This document shows positions 28,501 to 40,500 of a stretch of 64,000 nt of DNA, in pieces. The notes below the pieces were generated by a model. That model was not told the origin of the DNA. It searched no databases and saw only the letters and a program-made list of their open reading frames with translations. Numbering within the stretch: the stretch's first letter is position 1; every line of letters begins with the position of its first letter. The stretch lies in NCBI GenBank assembly GCA_013396655.1, contig WBMV01000298.1:1637221-1701220 (forward strand), written 5' to 3'. The stretch is from Campylorhamphus procurvoides. Lineage: Eukaryota > Chordata > Aves > Passeriformes > Dendrocolaptidae. The translations under genes were made by a program, and so were the position numbers.

Positions 28501-31500
28501 ATCCAGACTCAAAGAAATCTGTGAAGTAGCCATTGCAGAAAAACGTGAGTTCTTCCGCTTGTATTATAAAGGATTAGAGAATAAAAAATGGGGGTTTTAG
28601 ATGTTCTTGCCTTTTTTAGCAGAGAATTATTTGATTATCTGCCTTTGCACTGATTATGTTTTGCTTGCTGTTCATTGCACAGCTGCTAACAGTTGCTTTG
28701 TTATCTGAGCAATGTTCTAGGTTTGGCATAATCTTCCATTCCTTATGCATCATTGTCTACCTCATGCTCTTTAATAAAAGAGAAAAAGGTAAAAACAAAA
28801 AAAAACTAACAGCCCCCAAACCACTATAAAACCCTTACTTATTGAATTCAAACTTCTTTTATTGAAAATATAATAAAATGAATTCTATGTTTCTGTCCTT
28901 GTATTTAGTTCTCCTAGTTCTTCTGTTATTTGTTTCATACAGTCCTATTTGTATATGGCTATGAAGATCTGTGTCTTCTAGTAAACACTAAATGTTTTTG
29001 TGTAATTTGATATTTTTCCTTGGCTTTCTTACTGACTTTCATTTCACCCTTTCTCTCTCCCTTCCCCCCACCCTGCTCCTTACCCCTTCACCCTTTCTTA
29101 TTTTTTCTTTCTCCTCACTATATTAGAACATTTGGAACTTTAAGAACTGTTTATGCTGTATTTGAAACTTTCTATTTTTATCTTTTTCCCCTTTATTTTG
29201 GACTACTGAGTTTCAACATGTTGAACCTGATCTGTTTGTAGGTAGGACTTTCTATGAAGCAGCCATTGCATTCAAGCTGCTACAAAGTTACGTGGCATTT
29301 GCTATAGTTTTTTGAACATTAGCATTATTTCTAGGAATAGATAAGTATATTATATGTTTCAATAACTAGATCATGCTGTACAATAAGTCTTAAAAACTGC
29401 TGCTTGATACTGCAGTAAATTATTAATTTAGTCTGTTGTTTATTCTCTTCAGTTACTTTAAAGAATGCTGCAGAGCTGTTGGAGTTCTCTGCGATGTATA
29501 ATGCTGAACAGCTAAAATTGTCCTGCTTGCAGTTCATAGGACTCAATATGGCAGCTTTGCTTGAAGCAAGGTAAGTAGGAATGCAAATGTGCTCATGTAT
29601 TAGCTATTAAATTTAAATGCCTCAGAAAGGCAAAAGGATTGGAAGAACTAATACGGGCAGTTAAATATTAAAATGCAACTGAATGCTGCTAGTTTAAAGC
29701 CAGTCTCATTTTTGCCAGACAGGGAAAGAGAAAGTAGTTAAATATCTGTACATACTGTACAGGTTCTCTAGTACAAAACCATATGTTACAGTCTCTCACA
29801 AAGAGCCTGAATTAAGGGAAAAACTTCTCATGAATTCAGTGAGCTTTGGCATTAGGCTTAGTCTTTTTTGGGTTTTTAAAAGTGTTTTTGAAGATGCATA
29901 AAACCACTGTGGGGTTTTTTTTGTTCTCCACTGGGGGCTTGTTTTTGTGAGGACTAGGAGTTGTGTGGGTTTTGTCTGGTTGTTTGCTTTGTTTTAGGGT
30001 TGTTTATGTGATTGTTACTATGCATATTTAATTTACTTTAAGTGGGTTTATTATATAGCTGCTGCATTTTCCAGAGAGTATGGGCCTGCCATCGGGTAAT
30101 CTTTTTGCTTTTAACTGTGTGCAGTTAATGCTGAACAAATTAATTTATTATCCTTGCTTCCCACAGTGATTCTTTTAAAGTTCTAAGAAGTTGAAGGTGT
30201 GCTCTGACCTTCCTTCTCTTGATGATTTTGCACAGGCCTTCAAGTTGCTTCCTAAGTACATACCATCTTCTCAGAGCAAACCTTATCAGCACTGTTTGAA
30301 CTTCTTTTCTAGCAAAAACTTGAATAAACCTCAAAAAAAACCTAGCCAAAAAAAAAGACAGCGCTGTTGTTAGTCCTCTCTGTCCTTTTTGTCCTTCTTT
30401 TCACCTATGGAAGTTCTTAGAGACCTGAAACAGTTCAGAATGCCAACACTTCATTGCCATGTCACACAGCAGCTCCACTTGCATCACAGGAGTTCATTCA
30501 TGTTAGCAATTTTCCTCTTCACATCTGTATGAAGTATAAAAATTTTAACCTTTCATTTTGGAGAGAAGAGTAAAAATCTGGTGACATTGCTTTAAATATT
30601 AATCTGAATTCAGATTTATTTCATCTTAAACCTAGAAAGAGCATGCAGCATTCCAACTATGATTGACTGTATCTGCATTTTAGTGAAAATCTGAAAATGT
30701 TAGTGCTGGGTAGAATAAATTTTAATTTGATACCTAAGACAGATAGAACTAGAACTTAGCCCTGACAGCTCTGTGCAAGGAGAGCTGCTCACATGGACCA
30801 GACAGTCCTGATGAGTCAAGTTTGTTGCTGCAGTATTATTTTTTGGCATAAATGTCTAGGGATGTTGTGGTTGAGTTTTATAGAGAATTTACATAGACTT
30901 GGAGTTTTTGGATATACGTCAGGAAGAATAGAAAATATGCCAAAATAGGTAATGACCAGTTCATGGTAACTTAACTGTATAAGTCTATATTGGCTGTGAC
31001 CATAAGTAAAAGTCTGTGGAAAGGTTGTCTGTTTAATCCTGCCTTACAGCAAAGACATTAATTAGTTTGTATTTTGTGCTCGGTGTCTTCCTTCTGACTG
31101 ACCACCATGGATAGGTGATAATGCCTGTAGGTGATACTCATCCAAAATGTTCATTTGAATTTTTCAGTAGTGTGGGTTTTTTTTGTTTGTTTTTTTTTAA
31201 TAAGCTGCTAATATGTATGTATTTATCTATGCTAAGATGTATGCATTTATTTTTTTTTAGGACTCTGGATGTCTTAAGTGATGAAGTTGTGAAGGATCTT
31301 TCTGCTTATTACAGGAAAATGGTAAGTTATACAACTTAAGTGTAAACAGATTAGGTTTAAAATGAGAATAGATGAGGAATAAATACTGTCTGCAGGGTCT
31401 GTAGACAACACACTAAATGTGAAACATCTGACTCAAAAGATGAGATAAGTTGCTGCTACTGTCACTCTCAAGAAGCTCATATGTCATTATTCACTAGCTA

Positions 31501-34500
31501 CTGCTGCAACAGTATTGTGTCTTAATTAAACATATTAATGTTCTGTAATTAATGTTGCATGAAAAAGGCATCTGCAATTTGAAAGAAAGGAGAAGAAAGA
31601 AAACTGGACTTCTGCAATATAAAGTTCAGGATGATCATATAAATCTTTAAATCAGCAAGAAGAATAATGTGAAAATTGAACTTTAATGTAAAAGTGAAAG
31701 CCAAGACACATTATAATCCGGTATTTTTTAACTGTAAAAGATAAATGTTTGCAAAACCTTGAAGCATAGTTTGTCAGAAGTTGTAGACAGATGAAACATA
31801 GGCATTTTGAGTCTGTCAAAATAGTTCTCATGTTTTGCTTAAAGATGTAACTTAAATTTATGAGCTTATTAAATAATTATGTGATCTGTGAAAGGGTTTT
31901 AATTAACAGTTGATTTTGGTCCTTTTGCAAGAGGTCATATATTTTCTAGCATGCAACTTAAGAGAAACTTAATGTAACGGCTTTTACAACTGTAGATTCC
32001 AGCTATGGTCAGAAGAGTAATTACCCCATATCCAGACGGGCCTGACATAAGTTCTTTAGAGCCTGAAGATGGAGAGAACTTTGTCTTCTTAAGGGAAGAA
32101 ATGAATACAGAACAAAATTCCCAGTAAGTTTCTGTTTTTCATCAATATGTTTAACTAGATGAACTCTCCTTGGTATTAATCCCCATTTGCATGGTGCCTG
32201 GCTCCCTTTAAGTTCAGAATTGAAATATTAAGAAATGGTGATTTCAAAGATGGTTCTCATTTCCCTTAAGTATTTGAAAAGGATACAAAACTGCAGCAGA
32301 GAACTTTTTTCAACTTATAAGTAGCATGTGAGTAAAGGTTGCAAAACAAGCATTCACAGTAATTCTTGGGAGTTGTTCATGTTATAAGAATATCTGTGTA
32401 TGTGTGAGACCAACTGTGGACTTCACTGAACTTCACTGAATTAGGAGAAATCAAAAGAGAAAAAAACAGACTTTCATGTGCTACAGATCTCTTTGTAAAA
32501 AAACTGTGATAATTTACATTTCTTAGTATAAACAAAATTGTCAAATGAAATATGTAGTTTTGTAGCATGATAGGATGACTTGGTAGCAGGCTTCCAAACA
32601 GTGAGATACAGTGTCACTGTGCAGATGACACTGCACCTGCAGTATTGTGTACTGTTCTGAGCACTTGTGCCATGAAAAGTTGCGCTAAATGAACTAGTAC
32701 AGGTTAGAACTAGTAGATCAAGGGAACTGAGAGGCTATTTTCTATTAGAGTTCAAGCTGTTCAGTGTTTTTAAGGGCTAGATGATAGATAGCCTTTAGGG
32801 AACTGGGCAGGCCAAGGATTACAAAACAACACAGATCATTGTAAATTAGTGATGCAGAACTTAATAAATAGCGGTTATTCCACAAAAATCTTAAAGAAAC
32901 TTTTTGAAATAGGGTACTGTAGCTGCGATTCATATAATTCTGAATTTTGAGTAGTTTTGTTAAAAAGGAAGATGCCTTTGGTTTTATTCCGCTCTTCCTG
33001 ATAGCATATATAGGAACATGAGACATTAGGTCACGTGGCTCTATACCTGCTTTATTGTAATACTGGTATTATCATGATGGCAGATGTTTGTGTTGGGGAA
33101 AAATGAGACCAACTGTGGAGTTTATTGAACTTCACTGTTAGGAAAAATCAAGGGAGAAAAAAGTGGAGACTTGTATGTAATTTGTTTTATGTCTGTTGCT
33201 GTGCCGTATAGCAGATTTAATCTGACCCAGGTGGCAGTGCCACTCTGTGCAGCAGCTATATCTTCCACTGTCTTAGCAGAAGTCTTAGTGCAGTGTAATA
33301 GTCCAGAGACTAGATCTAGATTGAAAAGAATTTTTTCTTTTCTTTACCTCCTGGATTCTTTTTTCCCCTGTAAATTATTTACAAGATAGTTGTGCCAGGG
33401 AATAAGCAGAGCAGGAAAAAGCAGCTATTGCCAGCTGGTGGGACCAGGTACTACTGCTTTAAGTATAACTGCTGCTGCTGACTGAAAAACTTGACACTTA
33501 CACCGGTAGTTCTGAGCCTTCTGAAACCGGTAGTTTCTTTGGCTGTAGAGCATTTGGGGGGTTTTTTGGTTTGTTTTTTTTTTGGTGGTTGGATGATTTG
33601 TTTGTTTGGTTTTAATAGGGAATCCCTCTTCAAAAGAGCAAAAACTAAAGCAAAAAGGAAGCCACGAAAAAGGTCTGACAGCTCTGGAGGATATAATCTA
33701 TCAGATATTATTCAAAGTCCAGCCTCTACAGGTCAGTGGGAAAGAAATTCCTTTCAGGTATAAAACCAGAAGATAAAGTGTAATATGCAATGTTATGCAA
33801 TTTCTGTACTTCAGTAAGGAAATCTTAGGAAGATTATTTCTTTTGTAGTGAACACTGTACTTGAATTTGAGTGGTGAATTCTTAAGATTCAGATTTTTTT
33901 GGAGGAACGTTTGTCATATTAAACTTGTGCCAAAGTTCAGATAAAAACATGTATTTTATCAGATAAAGATAATGAACACTTTCTCATGTGGTTTTAATAT
34001 ATGGAACATTTCTACTAATGCATTGTGTTTTTTTCTGGAATATAAAAGATAGATTGGTCACTTTTTATTGAAAAAATGGTAGAAGCCTTCGTTTTCAAAG
34101 AAAATATGTCATCGTTGCTTTCTAAAACTGTATATTGTGAGACACAGATAGAAAACTGGGATTAATGTTATTCTGAAAAAATATTGAAGATAGTCTAAAA
34201 TTTGCTTATGCTTGTTACAGACCAGTATTCTGGACCAGTTAAAGTTCTGTTTATTTTGTATTCATCATATGGATTGAATAATTTTTGGGTCTTTTAAGCG
34301 TTGTTTTATCTGTCTCTCAGGAGTTAATATTCTGTTTTTTCTTATTTCTAGGTTCAGTAAAACTGGATAAAACTAACTCTGTAGAATCACTTCCAGAACT
34401 CTTAACATCTGACTCTGAAGGTAGTTACGCGGGAGTGGGTAGTCCCAGAGACTTGCAGTCCCCTGACTTCACAAAAGGATTTCATCCAGAGAGGACTGAG

Positions 34501-37500
34501 GTTGGATTTCTTCTTAGCAATGTTTTTTTGTGTTTATCTAGTCCATCGGAGGCAGACTTCATACTTTGGGGTTTTTCTGCGAAGCTCTTGTACTGAAAAT
34601 GTAATAGACAACTTTAAGTAGATAGTGTTTATTTGATCAAGCAAATAAAGTTTGTAGCATTTACTCAACAATTTTCTGCCTTATTTTTAGATGAAGGACA
34701 AAGCATGCAGTCAGGGTATGAAACCCTCTCAACCTAACAAGGAAATGAAGTCATACAAGGAAGCATCAGCATTGATACAGTCTGTGCCACAGTCCATTCC
34801 CAGTGCCAGACACAACTCTGCAAGCTCTCCCAATTGGGTAGCAACCCGTTTCAGGTGGAGTAATAATTACTTACAGTCGCTGTTCTACACTTAAGAGTGA
34901 ATACTAATAATATTCTCTTCAGACTGAAAAGCTATCTGCACTTCAAAATGATCATACATTACTTGACATGTGAACTCAAGATTTTGGTAGTTTAATAAAA
35001 GTGGTACATGTTTAAGTTATTCTTTGAGAAAAGCTACTTTCCTACAATGCTAATTTCCAACAGTTTTCCCAGACTTTGTGGGTTTGTGGTTGATGGGCTT
35101 TGTTAATGCAGGTGGTAAAGCTTTGGAAATTAAAGTTGCAACTCTGAAGGATATTGTAAGCAGATTGAACCTATGTTTTATCTCACTATATCTAACCTAT
35201 GCAGAGAGGGAAACACATCTCACAACCAACTCTTTGGTCTTCAGACTAGTTGGATGAAGCTTCACTCTCATCTTCTGTCCTAGGGTTTTTTTTTGATAGT
35301 TTTTTAGAGGATTGTATGGAAGAGGAACAAATAAAACCATAAGACTTTGTTGTAATGTCCCTGTGTCTTTATGTGTTTCTCTTGTACTCTTTCTGAACTT
35401 TTTCTAGTATTGCTGGAATGATGTCAGGAAGAAAGCAGGCAGCACTGCTGTATAGATTGTTTAAAGGCTTCATGCTATAGTATATTTTGTTGAAAAGCTA
35501 TGGAGGAGCAGTGATGGCAGGGTTTGGTGTGACCTTCCAGTGGTTAATTCACTAGTTAGTCTGTGGCAGTTGGATTTATGTAGTAGGGAGAGATGGAGGA
35601 AGTCCTGCTTTTGTTTTATTTCAAAGCTCATCCTTGAATCGAATTGTAACACAGCTTAGTTTACAGACGCCTTTAAGTGCACAGGTTTTAATTTATAGTT
35701 TTATGCAAAGCTTGGATATGTCTAGATTTAATTCCTGCTCATTTCTGTGGGAGTTTTAAATTAGGTCATTTATTAAAAAAACTGATTCCTAAAATTTGAG
35801 AATATTACTGATGTCTGTGTAGGCTCTGACTGCAAAGATTGTTCTGTTTATCATGTAAAACAATTTTAATCTGGTTCTTCAAAGAAAGATCTAATTTGAC
35901 TTGCGTGGAAGAGCTAGAACCAGTGCCTCTCTATTACTTAGTTATGAGAATTTGACTACTAAATAAGTATCCTGGATTCAGATATCTAATTTTTTTAAGT
36001 AATCATCATTCACATCTTTTTATTTCATAGTATAATGAGTCTTGAAAGTATTTTTATTGTGTGTCTTAAATATGTATATATACTTATAAAAGTTTTGTCT
36101 GGAACATTTTATTTGAGGTTTGCCATAATTGAGGAAACAGGCATAAATTATACAACTAGTTACCAATCTTATGTATGATTTTAAGGATTTTAGTGAAAGC
36201 TGGAACTGTGGAATGTAAGTCAAAATCAGTGCCTTGTAAGATAACTTTTTATTTTTGATTTAGCCCTGCCAGCCCTCCTGCCATGGATCTGAGAACCATC
36301 ATGGAAATGGAAGAAAGCATACAGAAATGTGGAACGATGCCAAAGGCAAATTCAGGGTTGGTAAAAAACCAAAATCTATAAAAAAATGTGTGATAGGCTG
36401 GGTTATTATGAATTTTCTTAGTGGCTTAGGCAGTTCAAAGTTTAAAAAAAGCAGGAGAAAAGTTGTTCTGGTTGGTTTTGAACAGCTTTGTTTACTTCAG
36501 TTTATTATGTTGTTTCTCTGTGAGCATGCAAAATTATCCCTTGATTTTACTCTAGTCTTTCTTTGTCAGCTACTGCAAAAGAGCTAATAAACTAGTATCT
36601 TAAATAAGTGGTCTGCTCTGCTGAGCCTTGCTATTTCCAACCAAAAAGAATTAATTCTTCTCCCTAGGACTCTGGAAATTACTTTTAGATGAGTATTATA
36701 TTAGATAAATTTGTTTCTTGTCTCACATTTTCTGACCTCCCGCAACATCCATGTCTTGATATTGACAATTCTTCCTCAGAGAGAAGTAAGGGTGGTTTTT
36801 GTGGAGAAGCATCCCTAAAGACACAGGGAGATAAATGTACATTTTTTACAAGGCAGTGTATTAAACCTAGTGTTTTTTAACTGGCAAGGTATAAAACATA
36901 ACTGGAGATGACTCTCCTGATTTTTGAGGTGTAGCATTCTTGTAAAGGAGAGTTAGGACAGTAGTCATGGAGCCTGGTAGGTGGTTGCTTGCTAAATAGA
37001 TTCAGAAGCTGCAAACCAAACAGCCAAGACTGAAGAATCCAAATAGCTTAGAAAAGGAAATTACTACAGATAATAAAAATGGCTGTATGCTGTTGTATAC
37101 ATTCTCTTATGCATGAATGTTTTTGGTTTAAGGGAGCTAAGCTTGACAGTCTCTAAAAAAAATCACAAAATTAGAAAGTAGTCTTCATCTGGTGGTAGTC
37201 CCTCCTTTTTGGAGACTTGATTTCTACTCTACATTTTTTCATTTACAGACATCTATTTGAATAATAGTTTTATCATGTTTTTTTTTCAGTCACTCTTGGT
37301 ATTAATTGATCCTCTTTTTGCTTCCCAGCCCTTTGAGTCCTCCCTTTTGGCACTCTAAACCAAGTATTTTGGTCTAGGAAAGAAATATTGCTCAGTTTAA
37401 TTTACAGGATTAAAGGTGAGTCATCTCAAAGGACCTTGATCTTACATCTTTGTCTCTTTGCAATATCCATTCACAGCAGGATGGTGTCTCACGGAGTCAA

Positions 37501-40500
37501 GCTTTCTCAGAAGCAAAGGAAAATGATTGCCCTGGCAGCAAAAGATAATGGATCAGTAACTAGCAGTGCAGAGCCTACCACTCTAGTAACAACACCACCC
37601 CCACCTACGAAAGTTGCAAAACTAGGAAATGCATGGTATGTTATAAGTCAAATACCAGTTCTTTTTCTTTGGAGGGTTTTTATATTTACAATAGCCTCTT
37701 AAAATCAGACTGAACTGTTTGTATCTGCATTTGGTAGTAATCTAGAAATTCAAAGGGGGTAGGAAATTGCGGTGGTTGCTAACAGTTCTTTGAAATTTTG
37801 CTGTATGAGTCAGAAGACTGCATCCCATCTGGTGCTTTCCTCTGTATGATATGTTATTTGCAGATGGTATTCAAGTAAAGCACAGAAGAAGGTTGAGCAT
37901 AACCTCTGAAACTTAGTCAGGAAGGAGTTATTGAAAAATCATTATGAATGGTGTTTTTTTTTCTGTCAAAAACATAAAGAAAAATGTTAGCTCTTCTTGG
38001 GGAAAAGGTCTGAAGAAGAGCAAAATTGATCAAAATTAGAGATGATAAAGTTATCTAGGTGTCTTGAAGGGAGTGTTGAATGCTTCTAAAAATTTTTATG
38101 GTGGAAGGATGAATAATGGGTTTAAAATTACTTTTAATGCTGATTACACACAATTTAAGTGTTCAGGTTAATATCACAGTATTGAATAGAAAAATAGTTA
38201 ATCATCTGTTCAATGAATGAGGTTTATAACTAATGAGGTGCTAGCCCAATCTATGCTTTGTTCTTCACATTTACTTTTTGATAAAAGCATAAATGCAAAA
38301 TGTAAAGTTACAAGCTATATAAATTTAATGTGTTTAATTATTACAGGATAAATACCTATTTGCGTGCTCTTAGCTTGAATTAAGTGTTGGGCAATTCTTC
38401 ACTTTCTCTGTTCAAGAAGGTCTAGACTTTTATTGCAAATTACTTCTGTACTGTTACTCTAGAACTGTTAGTCTCCTCTCTCTGTAGCTTACTTGTTTGT
38501 ACCTCAGTGGGAACAAAGGTTCCTGCATGCCCACACAGTCATTATTTTAAACAAAGGTTTTTGTACAGTTTAAGTGTTTTAAATGCTATTGTAGTAGTTT
38601 GCCTTTTGTACTGCATAGATTTCAAAGTAAAATAGCATTCTGTCTTTCAAAGGATATGCTTCTTTTCTACAGTCATCTCCCTCTAGTGTCTTTTGGCTCT
38701 CGTCTTCCTCTCTATGAATTGGGCGCTCCTTTCAGAAATAACAGTAGTAAGCATCTGCTGGAATCTTTACCTTTCTGCTATGTTCCTGCAAGTTCAAAAC
38801 AGACAAGTAACCTGTTAACTATTTGTTGATTGCATGGAGAGAAAACAAAAATCACATTGCTAGGTGGCTAAGGAAAACGTAGGCTGCTTCCTGGTGACAG
38901 TCACTTCCTCAAAGGCATTCTGTCAGAAGGTTTAGGGCAATATCTAGATGGGCTTGCTTCTCTGCTTCATTTCGTGTACCTGTTACCTCATTTCTCTGCT
39001 TTGGATGGATGCTAATGTGATCAGCACCTTGAGTCTGAAGTGCCTTTAGATTTATTTGAGATTCCACAGAGGTCTGTTGGTATGCTATTATCTTACTCTA
39101 AGGCCATAGTAATAACAGTAATATCCTGGGACACAACAATGGTAATATATAGCTGGTGTTCAAAATACTTCTCACTATGGGAAAAATGTGATTCTAAAAT
39201 TATATTGTACTTCTAGTTACAACACCAGAACAAGCTTTGCCTCTCTACTGGACAGTATGCAGTACATTCAGCCTTATGGTTAAAGGGCTTTAGTATTTTA
39301 CAGGATCTGTGAAGGATCATGTCAGTCTGATCTGAAATGGGCAGCTGTTTGGTAAATTCAAGGCAGCGTGGCATGATGTGTCCTTCAAGTAGATATGGAT
39401 AGTGATGACTGCGATTCCTCCAAGAGTCAGTGAAAACAGGGACAAGAAATCTTCTCTAGGCACCTCTGTTGATTATAATTTTAAATTATATGCCATGTTT
39501 TTCTAGTGTCCAGCTTACAAGCTATAGAGGTAAGCTACTACAGTAGCTATTTACAAAAATGAATTGCCTAAGATGATCTGGTTTTAAAAACTAGCACTCA
39601 GTATTTCAAGTGAATCTAAGAAAAGGTTGAATTCAGTTGTTTTGATTTGTACAAGGAAGACTTAGATATTTGTCTTCTCAATTTATTTTCATCCATGAAC
39701 ACCTAATACCAAAATTTAGGGTCTCATTTACTCCCCCAGTCCCCTTATATTCTGATATAAGATTGGTCAAAGCCCACCATTTTGTCTTAAAGAGGAAAGA
39801 GTCTGAGTTGCTTTGCACCTGAACAGTAATTAGAGACCTTCACAGTAGGAGTGAAAAGGTTTGAAAGATTCATCTTTTGAAATCTCTTGAGTGGATGAAT
39901 TGTAGTCCTTAAAACTGGTCCTCTCAAGTGTTCCAAAGAACACGCTGCCAGCTTTATACAGCTGATTCTGCAGATCAAGCAGCACCCTAGTTATTTGCCT
40001 TAGCTAATGGGGGTGTCACAGGGCAGTTATAGCTCTGAGGCTTAAAATTTGCTTGGCGAGATTGACAATTGAATCATTTTGATGAACACAGGAAATACTG
40101 AGTTATTCAATCCTTTATTATGTTAAAAAAATAACACTCCATCTACATTTTCAGTCTTACTGCTAATGTAATTATGCATAAAGGCAATGAAATATAAAAA
40201 TTCTGAAAAATACAGGCATTAAAATTGTTTCTAGAAATAAAAGAGCAAAAGAGAATCTCCATCCTTTAGCAGATGCAGATGGGGACATAGTGACAAAGGA
40301 TGAAGAAAAGCCTGAGGTACTTAATGCCTTTTTTGCCTCAGTCTTTCATAGTAAGATCTGTCATTCTCCAGGTGTCCAACCCCCTGAGCTGGAAGATGGG
40401 GACGAGGGGAGCAGAATGAAGCCCCCATAATCCAAGGGTACATGGTCAGTGATGTCCTACACCACTTAGACACACACAAGTCCGTGGAGTAGGATGGAAT

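Larger units (their letters stand above)
32124..33618. other. Intron 19
   Basis: 1.5 kb. Holds a pair of imperfect direct repeats about 700 bp apart, with a weak CR1-like piece between them. No gene recognised. Confidence 0.8.
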
